From NCBI RefSeq assembly GCF_025808395.1, contig NZ_CP075524.1, positions 2,700,383-2,764,382 of the forward strand: a DNA stretch of 64,000 nucleotides. Direction: 5' to 3'. Under the pieces are notes generated by a model, which was not told the origin of the DNA, did not search any database, and saw only the letters and a list, made by a program, of their open reading frames with translations. Shown in pieces: positions 49,362 to 58,006 of the stretch. Position numbers and translations under genes: made by a program. Origin of the DNA: Microcella sp. (lineage in GTDB: Bacteria; Actinomycetota; Actinomycetes; Actinomycetales; Microbacteriaceae). The stretch's first letter is position 1. Each line of letters opens with the position of its first letter.

Positions 49362-52300
49362 GTGAGTCTCGAGCGGTTAATCCCGGCGCTGTCGCGCGCC
49401 CGAACGGTGCAGAACGCCCTCGAGCATGCGAGCAGCAGCACCGACTTCTCGGTCGTCGAAGGCCTGCGCGTGCCGCTCGTGGCGGCGATGCTGGATGCCC
49501 GCCCCGGCCCGCAGTGCCTGCTCGCCATCACGGCCACGGGGCGCGAGACCGAGTCGGTGCAGCAGTCGCTCTCGGCACTGGCGCCGACTGCCGTGGTGCT
49601 CGACCTGCCGGCCTGGGAGACCCTGCCGCACGAGCGCCTCAGCCCGAGCGCCGAGACGGTCGGCCGGCGCATCCGAACGTTGCGGGCACTGCGAGCCTGG
49701 GCCGACAACCCGGATGCCGGCAAGCCCGACCTCGTCGTCGTCGCGTCGGTGCGGGCTGCGCTGCAGCCGCTCGTCGACGGGCTCACCGAGGTCGAGCCCG
49801 TGGTGCTGCGCCGCGCAGCGCGCGGCTACGACTTGGCGCGCGTGACCGAGAGGCTTCTCGACCTCGCCTATTCGAGGGTCGACATGGTGACCCGTCGCGG
49901 CGAGTTCGCGGTGCGCGGCGGCATTCTCGACGTGTTCGCGGCGGTGGCAGAGCATCCGGTGCGGGTCGAGTTCTTCGGTGACGAGGTCGAGCAGCTGCGA
50001 GAGTTCTCGGTCGCCGATCAGCGATCGCTGCCGACCGAGGTCGACGAGGTCGAGCTCCCTCCGACGCGCGAGCTGCTGCTGACCGAGAGCGTGCGCCAGC
50101 GGGCGCGCGAGATGCAGCACGAGTTTCCGAGTCTGGCGCAGCTGCTCGCCAAGATCGGCGAAGGCATTCCGGTCGAAGGCATGGAGAGCCTGGCGCCTGC
50201 GCTCGTCGATCGGCTCGTGCCGCTCAGCCACTACCTGCCCGAGCGGGCGGCGATCGCGGTGCTGAGCCCCGATCGCGTGGCGAGCCGCGCGGTGAGCCTG
50301 CTCGAGACGAACCGCGAGTTTCTCACCGCCGCCTGGCATGCCGCGACGGCGGGGGCCGAAGCGCCGATCGATCTCGACGGCGGCGACTTCGTGACGGTCA
50401 CCGGCTTGCGCGAGGCCGCCGGTGATCGCGACTGGTTCACGATCAGCGCGTTCGACGCCGACGACGATGACGTGGTGCGCATCGAGGCGGTCGAGCCTCC
50501 CGGTTTCGCGGGAAGCAGCGGGGGAGCCGTCGACCACGTCGTCGACCGACTGCGCGCGGGCTGGACGATGATCGTGGCCGCAGCGGGTCACGGCCTCGTC
50601 GAGCGAGCCGCCGATGTGCTCGGCGAGCACGAGGTCGCCGCGCGCATCGTCGACGAGCTGCCCGATGAGCTCGACGCCGGCGTGGCCTACCTCGTGCAGG
50701 CGCAGCTCGAGCACGGCTTCGAGCTGCCCGAGCTGCAGCTGGGTCTGCTGAGCGAGGCCGAGTTCTATGGCCGGTCGGTCGGCTACGACTCACGCCAGCC
50801 GAAGAAGCTCGCGAGCAGGCGCACGAACGTCGTCGACCCGCTGCAGCTCAAGGCGGGCGACTTCGTCGTGCACTCGACGCACGGCATCGGCCGCTTTCTC
50901 GAGCTCGTGCAGCGCGAGGTCAGCACGGGCGGCCGCAACGCGGTGAAGAGCCAGCGCGAGTTTCTGCTGATCGAGTACGCCCCGAGCAAGCGCGGGTATC
51001 CAGGCGACAAGCTCTACGTGCCGACCGATCAGCTCGACCTGCTCAGCCGATATGTGGGCGGCGAGGCGCCGACCCTCAGCAAGATGGGCGGCAGCGACTG
51101 GGCGGCGGCGAAGGGCAAGGCTCGACGTGCGGTGCGAGACATCGCCGTCGAGCTCGTGAAGCTCTACAGCGCTCGCATGTCGAGCAAGGGTTTCGCCTTC
51201 GCGCCAGACACCCCCTGGCAGCGCGAGCTCGAAGAGGCGTTTCCGTTCGCCGAGACCCCTGACCAGTTGACGACGATCGACGAGGTCAAGCGCGACATGG
51301 AGTCGCCGATTCCGATGGACCGCCTGCTCGCGGGCGACGTGGGCTACGGCAAGACCGAGGTCGCGGTGCGCGCGGCGTTCAAGGCCGTGCAGAGCGGCAA
51401 GCAGGTGGCGATGATCGTGCCGACGACTCTGCTCGTGAAGCAGCACGTCGAGACCTTCGCTGAGCGCTACGCCGGGTTCCCGATCCATCTCAGAGCTCTC
51501 AGCCGCTTCCAGTCAGACCGCGAGGCGAAAGAGACGCTCGACGGCCTGGCGAGCGGCACGGTCGATGTCGTCATCGGCACGCATCGCATTCTGAGCCAGG
51601 GCGTGCAATTCAAAGACCTGGGGCTCGTCATCATCGATGAAGAGCAGCGTTTCGGGGTCGAGCACAAAGACGCCCTCAAGAAGCTGAAGACCAATGTCGA
51701 CGTGCTCGCAATGTCTGCCACGCCGATTCCTCGCACGCTCGAGATGGCGGTGACGGGCATCCGTGAGATGTCGACGCTCGCGACCCCGCCCGAAGACCGT
51801 CACCCGATTCTCACCTTCGTGGGCGCCTACAGCGACAAGCAGGTGGCGGCCGCGATTCACCGTGAGATGCTGCGTGAGGGGCAGGTGTTCTATGTGCACA
51901 ATCGCGTCTCGAGCATCCAGCGCGTCGCGAGCCACTTGGCCGAGCTGGTTCCGGATGCGCGCATCGCCGTCGCCCACGGCCAGATGAGTGAGTCGCTGCT
52001 CGAACAGGTCATGGTCGACTTCTGGGAGCGCAAGTTCGATGTGCTCGTGTCGACGACAATCATCGAGACGGGCCTCGACGTGGCCAACGCGAACACGCTC
52101 ATCATCGATCGAGCAGACAAGTACGGGCTGAGCCAGCTGCACCAGCTGCGCGGTCGTGTCGGTCGTGGGCGCGAGCGGGCCTACGCCTACTTCTTGTACG
52201 ACGAGACCAAGCCGTTGACTGAGACGGCGCACGACCGGCTGCAGACGATCGCGGCCAACAGCGATCTCGGCGGCGGCATGCAGATCGCGCTGAAAGACCT

Positions 52301-52901
52301 CGAGATTCGCGGAGCCGGCAACCTGCTCGGCGCCGAGCAGGCGGGCCATATCGCAGGCGTCGGCTTCGACCTCTACTTGCGCATGATCGGCGAAGCGGTG
52401 AGCGTGTTCCGCGGCGACGCGATCGAAGAGCAGACCGAGCTTCGGCTCGAGCTGCCGGTCGATGCGCGCATTCCGGATGAGTTCATCGAGAGCGAGCGCT
52501 TGCGCTTGGAGGCGTATCAGAAGCTGTCGACGGCGAGTGCGCCGACGAGCGATGATGCGGCGCTGGATGCTGTGCTCGACGAGCTCGCCGACCGCTACGG
52601 CGACCCGCCCGCGTCGGTGCTCACGCTCATCGCCGTGTCGCGACTGCGCCGCCAGGCCCAGAAGCTCGGACTCAGCGATGTCGTGGTCATGGGCACGACC
52701 CTGCGGCTCGTGGGGCTCGACCTGGCCGATTCTCGCCAGTTGCGGCTGCAGCGCATGTACCCGGGGTCGAAGTGGTTCGCGCAGCAGCGCACCGCGACCG
52801 TGCCGATGCCGGCAGCGGCGAGCGACGACGACCTCATCGCCTGGGTCGGGCAGACGCTGCAGAACCTCTATGGCGCTGAGTCTGTGACGTCCTCGGCCTG
52901 A
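49362..52901 (+). CDS. mfd: Transcription-repair coupling factor
   Basis: 1179 residues from the GTG at 49362. Order: UvrB-like N-terminal domains (LPAWETLPHERLSPSAETVGRR), the RNA-polymerase-interacting CarD-like domain (KAGDFVVHSTHGIGRFLELV), and the RecG-like translocase with Walker A LAGDVGYGKTEVA (about residue 657), IIDEEQRFGVEHK, MSATPIPRTLEMA and QLRGRVGRGRERAYAYF, then the C-terminal TRCF domain. Mfd removes stalled RNA polymerase at lesions and recruits UvrA. Codon 6 is a rare TTA. The last 34 bp overlap the convergent CPBP gene. Confidence 0.95.
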   Translation: MSLERLIPALSRARTVQNALEHASSSTDFSVVEGLRVPLVAAMLDARPGPQCLLAITATGRETESVQQSLSALAPTAVVLDLPAWETLPHERLSPSAETVGRRIRTLRALRAWADNPDAGKPDLVVVASVRAALQPLVDGLTEVEPVVLRRAARGYDLARVTERLLDLAYSRVDMVTRRGEFAVRGGILDVFAAVAEHPVRVEFFGDEVEQLREFSVADQRSLPTEVDEVELPPTRELLLTESVRQRAREMQHEFPSLAQLLAKIGEGIPVEGMESLAPALVDRLVPLSHYLPERAAIAVLSPDRVASRAVSLLETNREFLTAAWHAATAGAEAPIDLDGGDFVTVTGLREAAGDRDWFTISAFDADDDDVVRIEAVEPPGFAGSSGGAVDHVVDRLRAGWTMIVAAAGHGLVERAADVLGEHEVAARIVDELPDELDAGVAYLVQAQLEHGFELPELQLGLLSEAEFYGRSVGYDSRQPKKLASRRTNVVDPLQLKAGDFVVHSTHGIGRFLELVQREVSTGGRNAVKSQREFLLIEYAPSKRGYPGDKLYVPTDQLDLLSRYVGGEAPTLSKMGGSDWAAAKGKARRAVRDIAVELVKLYSARMSSKGFAFAPDTPWQRELEEAFPFAETPDQLTTIDEVKRDMESPIPMDRLLAGDVGYGKTEVAVRAAFKAVQSGKQVAMIVPTTLLVKQHVETFAERYAGFPIHLRALSRFQSDREAKETLDGLASGTVDVVIGTHRILSQGVQFKDLGLVIIDEEQRFGVEHKDALKKLKTNVDVLAMSATPIPRTLEMAVTGIREMSTLATPPEDRHPILTFVGAYSDKQVAAAIHREMLREGQVFYVHNRVSSIQRVASHLAELVPDARIAVAHGQMSESLLEQVMVDFWERKFDVLVSTTIIETGLDVANANTLIIDRADKYGLSQLHQLRGRVGRGRERAYAYFLYDETKPLTETAHDRLQTIAANSDLGGGMQIALKDLEIRGAGNLLGAEQAGHIAGVGFDLYLRMIGEAVSVFRGDAIEEQTELRLELPVDARIPDEFIESERLRLEAYQKLSTASAPTSDDAALDAVLDELADRYGDPPASVLTLIAVSRLRRQAQKLGLSDVVVMGTTLRLVGLDLADSRQLRLQRMYPGSKWFAQQRTATVPMPAAASDDDLIAWVGQTLQNLYGAESVTSSA

Positions 52902-53716
52902 TCCGCGGCATCGATGGCAGCGGCAACCGCGAGCGGCTTCGGAAACTTCACGGTGCCGGGCACCTCGTGCACGCGATACACCGCCATGGGGATGACCACG
53001 AGCGTGCGCAGGTCGAAGAGCGCGTGCACGAGCATGGCGAGAATGATGCTGCCACTGACCACATAGAGCACGGTCATGAGCAGGCCGACGACGGTGGTGG
53101 CGGCGACGCCGACCCAGCCCTGGTAGGCGTGCAGAGCGCCGAAGACGAGGGCCGCGAGCGCGAACGCACTGAGGGGCTCGCCGGTGACGATGGCGAGCAG
53201 TGCAGGCAGCGCGAGCCTGAACAGCGCCTCTTCGACGACTCCGGCGTTCACCGACAGCGCCGCGCCCCAGCCGAGCTCTGGCCGGTTGCGGGGAAGCAGG
53301 GCGGCGATGTTGCCGAGCATGATGACGCCGCCCTCGCGCCGTGCGCTGCGGGCGCCGATGATGGTCAGGATGCCCACTGCCAGCAGCCCGCCGACCAGCA
53401 GCCCCGTGCCGAGGCCGCCCCCGAGGGCTTCTCGAAGCCACGCGATGGGGGCCACCGCTTGCGCTGCCTGCAGGAGGGGAGTCACGACGGGGGAGACGAG
53501 CAGCAGCACGAGCAGTGACGCCCCGCCGAAGAGCACGAACGACTCGATGAGCCACTTGCGCATCATCGTCTGCCGTCGTGCTGTCGAACGGTAGCGCCGA
53601 AAGCGCACGAGCTCGCGGCGGTCTCGCTGCACGGCGCGCGCGGCGAAGAGGGTCAGCAGCCCCGCGGCGAGCAGCGCTGCTGCCACGCGCATCGGCCAGT
53701 CGAACTCGGGAAGCAT
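52868..53716 (-). CDS. CPBP-family intramembrane metalloprotease (CAAX-like)
   Basis: 282 residues from the ATG at 53716 behind GGAGG. Membrane protein with the three CPBP motifs: VVEEALFRLALP (EExxxR), VFGALHAYQG (FxxxH) and VHALFDLRTL (HxxxD). The second Glu of motif 1 and the two His are the presumed metal site. Bacterial members process membrane-bound substrates or bacteriocins, often unknown. Upstream frames extending to 54154 are repetitive and non-coding. Confidence 0.88.
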   Translation of the reverse strand: MLPEFDWPMRVAAALLAAGLLTLFAARAVQRDRRELVRFRRYRSTARRQTMMRKWLIESFVLFGGASLLVLLLVSPVVTPLLQAAQAVAPIAWLREALGGGLGTGLLVGGLLAVGILTIIGARSARREGGVIMLGNIAALLPRNRPELGWGAALSVNAGVVEEALFRLALPALLAIVTGEPLSAFALAALVFGALHAYQGWVGVAATTVVGLLMTVLYVVSGSIILAMLVHALFDLRTLVVIPMAVYRVHEVPGTVKFPKPLAVAAAIDAADQAEDVTDSAP

Positions 53717-53803
53717 GCCTCCAGTCTCGTCCACCGTCGGCTGCGCTTCTGCCGATGGCCGTGCTCGTACCCCGTGCTCGTGCTCGCCGCAGGCAACCGT
53801 CTG

Positions 53804-53817
53804 CCCCCCCCCCCCCC
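53804..53817. repeat. Run of 14 C
   Basis: A homopolymer of 14 C, upstream of the CPBP gene start. It is a candidate for length change by slippage and also a place where the assembly may be wrong. It opens the 401-bp gap 53717-54117, which has no gene I can support. Confidence 0.8.
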
Positions 53818-53825
53818 GAAACGTT

Positions 53826-53891
53826 CCCGAATTGTAGGAACATCCCGACACCCGGTCGCGGAAGAGTCGCTCCGGGCTCCTACAGTTCGGG
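53826..53891. repeat. Intergenic inverted repeat (16-nt arms, 34-nt loop)
   Basis: cccgaattgtaggaac at 53826-53841 pairs with 53876-53891 at 14 of 16 positions; the two exceptions are a T opposite G and an A opposite C. It lies just beyond the C14 run. Confidence 0.65.
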
Positions 53892-54034
53892 AGTGAAACG
53901 CAGGCAACTGTGCGCTCCTGGCCTGTCGTTCCTGACGAGATGCTCCTGACGAGTCGCTCCCGACCCGACCCGGCGCTCCCAACTCGGCAACCCCAACTCG
54001 GCAACCCTGACCCGGCAGTGCGCAACGGCGCGGC

Positions 54035-54110
54035 GCAGGGCGGCGTTGAACGGCACAGAGCCAGGGCGGCGTCGAGGGGGCCGCGCCAGGGCGGCGTCGA
54101 GGGGGCAGGA
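54035..54110. repeat. Three imperfect 25-bp tandem repeats
   Basis: Units start at 54035 (degenerate), 54061 and 54086. The last two share ccagggcggcgtcgaggggg exactly. They lie directly upstream of mazG. Between 53891 and 54035 there are further short direct repeats (caactcggcaac twice), so the gap is low-complexity. Confidence 0.7.
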
Positions 54111-54117
54111 TGGTCGC

Positions 54118-54810
54118 ATGACGCCCGACCAGTCGACCCCCGCGCTTCCTGCACCGAAACCGCATCCGAACCTCGATCAGTTGATCGCCGTGCTCGAGTT
54201 CTTGCGGGCGCCGGGCGGCTGCGCCTGGGATGCCGAGCAGTCGCACGACAGCCTCACCCGATACCTCGTCGAAGAGACGCACGAACTCATCGAAGCGATC
54301 GAGTCGGGCAGCAGAGACGACCTGCTCGAAGAATTGGGCGACGTGCTCTACCAGGTGCTGTTTCACGCTGACATCGCCGCGGCCAGCAGCGAGCATCCCT
54401 TCACGATCGATGACGTCGCCGCAGCGAGCGTGGCCAAGATGGTCGGCCGCCACCCGCACGTCTTCGGCGACGTCGTCGCCGACACGGCCGAGCAGGTCGC
54501 CGCCAACTGGGAGGGCTGGAAGCGCGACCAGAAGCCTGAGCGCGCGAGCGTGCTCGACGGCGTGCCCGCGGGCCTCACCGGGCTGTCGCGCGCGCAGAAG
54601 GTGCTCGACAAGGCTGACGGCCTCGGCATCGAGGTGGCGACCGAGGTCGCCGACGCCGCGGTCGCCGACGAGCAGGCGCTCGGCGAGGCGATGCTGGCGC
54701 TCGCCGCAGAAGCCCGTCGGCGCGGGCTCGATGCCGAACGAGCACTGCGGGCAGCGGTGCGCGACCTCGAGGGGCGGGTACGCGCCGCCGAGCAGGGCTC
54801 GGCCGCGTGA
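54118..54810 (+). CDS. mazG: MazG nucleoside triphosphate pyrophosphohydrolase
   Basis: 230 residues from the ATG at 54118. Metal-binding EETHELIEAIESG and LLEELGDVLYQVLFHADIA give the ExxE...ExxD pattern; GGCAWDAEQSHDSLTRYLVEE precedes it. MazG cleaves (d)NTPs, lowering mutagenic or ppGpp-related nucleotide load. Only one MazG domain and a helical tail are present, as in actinobacterial forms. mfd-mazG-eno order is conserved in the phylum. Confidence 0.92.
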   Translation: MTPDQSTPALPAPKPHPNLDQLIAVLEFLRAPGGCAWDAEQSHDSLTRYLVEETHELIEAIESGSRDDLLEELGDVLYQVLFHADIAAASSEHPFTIDDVAAASVAKMVGRHPHVFGDVVADTAEQVAANWEGWKRDQKPERASVLDGVPAGLTGLSRAQKVLDKADGLGIEVATEVADAAVADEQALGEAMLALAAEARRRGLDAERALRAAVRDLEGRVRAAEQGSAA

Positions 54811-54823
54811 CAGAATCGTGGGC

Positions 54824-56077
54824 ATGGCTTCTGCTGTGACACCTCCTCGCGGCATGCGCGACTTCTTGCCCGCTGAGAAGGCCCACCGCGAGCGCGTGCT
54901 GCAGCGCATCCGCTCGGTGTTTCGCGCTCACGGCTTCGACGAGATCGAGACGCCGGTCATGGAAGACGCGTCTCGACTGCACGCCGGCCTCGGCGGCGAC
55001 AATGAGAAGCTCGCCTACGCGGTGATGAAGCGCGGACTCACCCTGGATGCCCTCGCCGAGGCGTCGAGCCCCCTCGACCTCGCCGACCTGGGGCTGCGGT
55101 TCGACCTCACGGTGCCGCTCGCGCGCTTCTATGCGACGCACCGCGGCCAGTTGCCGAGCGTCTTCCGTGCGATTCAGATCGCTCCGGTCTGGCGTGCCGA
55201 ACGCCCGCAGAAGGGGCGCTACCGGCAGTTCATGCAGTGCGACATCGACATCATCGGCGAGCCGGGCATCATCGCCGAAGCCGAACTCATGACGGCCACG
55301 GTCGCGGCGCTCGACGCGCTCGGGGTGCCGGGGTGCAGCATCCGCGTCAACGATCGTCGGCTGCTGACGGCCTGGCTGGCCGCGTTCGATGTGCCCGAGT
55401 CGCTGCGCTCTGCCGCACTCATCTCGATGGACAAGCTCGACAAGATCGGCCTCGACGGCGTCGTCGCCGAACTGCAGTCGATCGGCGTCGAGCGTGCTGG
55501 CGAGATGTTCGAGGGCGTGCACCCTCCCCTCGACGGCGATGATTCGTGGCGGATGCTCGACCACACCGTCTTCGCCGATCAGGCCGCGGCGGCCGACCTG
55601 CGCACTCTGCGCGCTGCCGCGGGCGACGTGCCCCTCGTGTTCGACCCCTTTCTGGTGCGGGGCATGGGCTACTACACGGGCCCGATCTTCGAAGTCGCGC
55701 ACCCCGAGTTCGGCTACTCGCTCGGCGGCGGCGGCCGGTACGACGGCATGATCGGGCGTTTTCTCGGCACCGAGGTGCCCGCATGCGGCTTCTCGCTCGG
55801 CTTCGAGCGGCTCATCGACCTCGTCGAACTCGGCGACGAGGTCGGCGAAGGCTCCGCGCTGCTCTTCGAGCGCGATGCCGACCTGCCCACGCTCATGGCG
55901 CTCAAGGCGGCGCTGACGAGCGCCGGTGATCGCGTGCGACTGCTCGCGCGGCCGAAGAACATGAAGGCGGCGCTCGAGCAGCTGCACGGTGAAGGCTTCA
56001 CGCGATTCGCCGTCATCACCGCCGAGACGGCGGCCGACGTCGAGACTCTCGACTGGCGTAGGCTCGACAGCGCCTGA
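54824..56077 (+). CDS. hisS: Histidyl-tRNA synthetase
   Basis: 417 residues from the ATG at 54824. Motif 1 region GMRDFLPAEKAHRERVL, motif 2 IQIAPVWRAERPQKGRYRQF, and motif 3 ACGFSLGFERLI are present, along with LGGGGRYDGMIGRFLG. The histidine loop reads LVRGMGYYTGPIFEV, where the common RGLDYYT has Gly for Asp. The essential Arg is kept, so it is most likely a real HisS, not the HisZ subunit. Position between mazG and eno. Confidence 0.9.
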   Translation: MASAVTPPRGMRDFLPAEKAHRERVLQRIRSVFRAHGFDEIETPVMEDASRLHAGLGGDNEKLAYAVMKRGLTLDALAEASSPLDLADLGLRFDLTVPLARFYATHRGQLPSVFRAIQIAPVWRAERPQKGRYRQFMQCDIDIIGEPGIIAEAELMTATVAALDALGVPGCSIRVNDRRLLTAWLAAFDVPESLRSAALISMDKLDKIGLDGVVAELQSIGVERAGEMFEGVHPPLDGDDSWRMLDHTVFADQAAAADLRTLRAAAGDVPLVFDPFLVRGMGYYTGPIFEVAHPEFGYSLGGGGRYDGMIGRFLGTEVPACGFSLGFERLIDLVELGDEVGEGSALLFERDADLPTLMALKAALTSAGDRVRLLARPKNMKAALEQLHGEGFTRFAVITAETAADVETLDWRRLDSA

Positions 56078-56142
56078 CCCCCAGCTCTCTGCACTCACCC
56101 ACCACCACTGAACGCTTCACCAGCATCGAAGGAGACACCCAC

Positions 56143-57423
56143 ATGGCTGCAATCGAGGCCGTCGGCGCCCGCGAGATTCTCGACTCGCGCGGCAACCCCA
56201 CCGTCGAGGTCGAGGTGCTGCTCGACGACGGAACCGTCTCGCGCGCCGCAGTGCCCTCGGGCGCCTCGACGGGTGCCTTCGAGGCTTATGAGCTTCGTGA
56301 CGGCGACAAGAGCCGCTACCTGGGCAAGGGTGTGCTCAAGGCCGTCGACGCCGTGCTCGACGTGCTCGGCCCGGCGATCGAAGACATGGATGCGAGCGAC
56401 CAGCGACTCGTCGACGCCGAGCTGCGCGCCGCCGATGGCACCGACAACAAGTCGAAGCTCGGCGCGAACGCCATCCTCGGCGTCTCGCTCGCCGTGGCGA
56501 AGGCCGCCGCAGACTCGGCCGACCTGCCCCTCTTCCGATACCTCGGCGGGCCGAACGCCCACGTGCTGCCCGTGCCGATGATGAACGTCATCAACGGCGG
56601 ATCCCACGCCGACACCGGCGTCGACGTGCAAGAGTTCATGATTCTGCCGATCGGAGCTGAGAGCTACAGCGAAGGCCTTCGCTGGGGCGTCGAGACCTAC
56701 CACGCGCTCAAGGGCGAGCTCAAGGCCGGCGGCTTCAGCACGGGCCTCGGTGACGAGGGTGGTTTCGCCCCCGACCTCGCCGGCACGAAGGCGGCCCTCG
56801 ACTTTCTCATGGCGGCCATCGAGAAGGCGGGCTTCACGCCCGGCACCGACATCGCGCTCGGGCTCGACGTCGCGGCGACCGAGTTCTTCGAGAACGGCAT
56901 CTATCGCTTCGAGGGGGCCGAGCACACCGCCGAGTCGCTCACCGCATACTTCGGCGACCTCGTCGGGTCATACCCGCTGGTGACGATCGAAGACCCGCTG
57001 GCTGAAGACGACTGGGCAGGCTGGGCCGCGTTCACCGCGTCGGTCGGCTCACGCGTGCAGGTCGTCGGCGACGACCTCTTCGTCACGAACCCCAGTCGCC
57101 TTGCTGACGGCATCGCCCAGGGTTCTGCCAACTCGCTGCTCGTCAAGGTCAACCAGATCGGAACCCTCACCGAGACCTTCGACGCCGTCGCGCTCGCGCA
57201 GCGCAGCGGATTCACGTGCGTGCTCTCGCACCGTTCGGGCGAGACCGAAGACACGACGATCGCCGACCTCGCCGTGGCGACCAACAGCGGCCAGATCAAG
57301 ACCGGTGCCCCCGCTCGCAGTGAGCGCGTGGCGAAGTACAACCAGCTGCTGCGCATCGAAGAAGAGCTGGGTGACGCCGCGGTGTATGCAGGCCGTGGCG
57401 CATTCCCGCGATTCAGCGCGTAG
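56143..57423 (+). CDS. eno: Enolase
   Basis: 426 residues, AAGGAG upstream. DSRGNPTVEVEVLL at the N-terminus, NGGSHADTGVDVQEFMILP, GDEGGFAPDL, the metal site TIEDPLAEDDWAGW, and SHRSGETEDTTIADLAVA all match. Converts 2-phosphoglycerate to PEP in glycolysis. Confidence 0.96.
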   Translation: MAAIEAVGAREILDSRGNPTVEVEVLLDDGTVSRAAVPSGASTGAFEAYELRDGDKSRYLGKGVLKAVDAVLDVLGPAIEDMDASDQRLVDAELRAADGTDNKSKLGANAILGVSLAVAKAAADSADLPLFRYLGGPNAHVLPVPMMNVINGGSHADTGVDVQEFMILPIGAESYSEGLRWGVETYHALKGELKAGGFSTGLGDEGGFAPDLAGTKAALDFLMAAIEKAGFTPGTDIALGLDVAATEFFENGIYRFEGAEHTAESLTAYFGDLVGSYPLVTIEDPLAEDDWAGWAAFTASVGSRVQVVGDDLFVTNPSRLADGIAQGSANSLLVKVNQIGTLTETFDAVALAQRSGFTCVLSHRSGETEDTTIADLAVATNSGQIKTGAPARSERVAKYNQLLRIEEELGDAAVYAGRGAFPRFSA

Positions 57424-57441
57424 CGCAGCGCGAGCATCCGG

Positions 57442-57472
57442 CCCGCCGCCTCCCCACTCGGGGTGCGGCGGG
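57442..57472 (+). terminator. Terminator hairpin after eno
   Basis: cccgccgc/gcggcggg outer stem and cccc/gggg inner stem with a small bulge and a 4-nt loop, 18 bp after the eno stop. GC-only stem without U tract, typical for actinobacteria. Confidence 0.65.
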
Positions 57473-57493
57473 TCGCTCGCTTAAGCTGGCACC

Positions 57494-58006
57494 ATGCCCC
57501 GCCGACCTCGCGACCCGCGCACGACGACTCCCGTCGCGCTGCCCGTCGACGCTCCGGCGGCGACTCCGTGGTTTCGCAACCTGCAGATCTCGGGCTTCAC
57601 GGTCGCAGTGTTCGTGCTCATCGTCGCCGGGCTCATCGTGCTCGCGCCCTCGCTGCGGCTGCTCGTCGAGCAGCAGCGCGAGATCGCGGCGCTCGAGCAA
57701 CGCGTGGCCGAGCAGCAGGCCGAGGTCGACCAGCTGCAGACCGAGATCGATCGCTGGCAAGACTCCGCCTACATCGAGGCGCAAGCGCGCGATCGACTGC
57801 TCTACGTCTACCCGGGCGACATCAGCTACCTCATCATCGATGACGGCGTCACCCCCGAGCGCTTCGACGGCACTCCGGTGAGCGACGAGATTCAGACCAC
57901 CCGCATCGACTGGGTGCGCGCGCTGCTCACCTCGGCCGTCACGGCAGGCCTCACCGACAAGCCGGCCGATCAGCTGCCGTCTCCGCAGTTCGGCGGCGGG
58001 GGATGA
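57494..58006 (+). CDS. Septum formation initiator family protein (FtsB/DivIC-like)
   Basis: 170 residues. A Pro/Arg/Asp-rich cytoplasmic start, one membrane segment (GFTVAVFVLIVAGLIVLAP, about 34-52), then a coiled coil (QQREIAALEQRVAEQQAEVDQLQTEI) and the DivIC-type segment RDRLLYVYPGD. FtsB/DivIC joins FtsL and FtsQ in the divisome. Follows eno as in mycobacteria. The last 4 nt overlap DUF501. Confidence 0.9.
   Translation: MPRRPRDPRTTTPVALPVDAPAATPWFRNLQISGFTVAVFVLIVAGLIVLAPSLRLLVEQQREIAALEQRVAEQQAEVDQLQTEIDRWQDSAYIEAQARDRLLYVYPGDISYLIIDDGVTPERFDGTPVSDEIQTTRIDWVRALLTSAVTAGLTDKPADQLPSPQFGGGG

Noticed and set aside
51513..53843. 776-codon minus-strand open frame over mfd and the CPBP gene
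   Set aside because: Its product is Arg/His-rich low-complexity sequence. mfd on the other strand has complete motifs.
54824..56077. HisZ regulatory subunit instead of HisS
   Set aside because: Class II motifs 2 and 3 and the catalytic Arg loop are present, and no hisG is adjacent.
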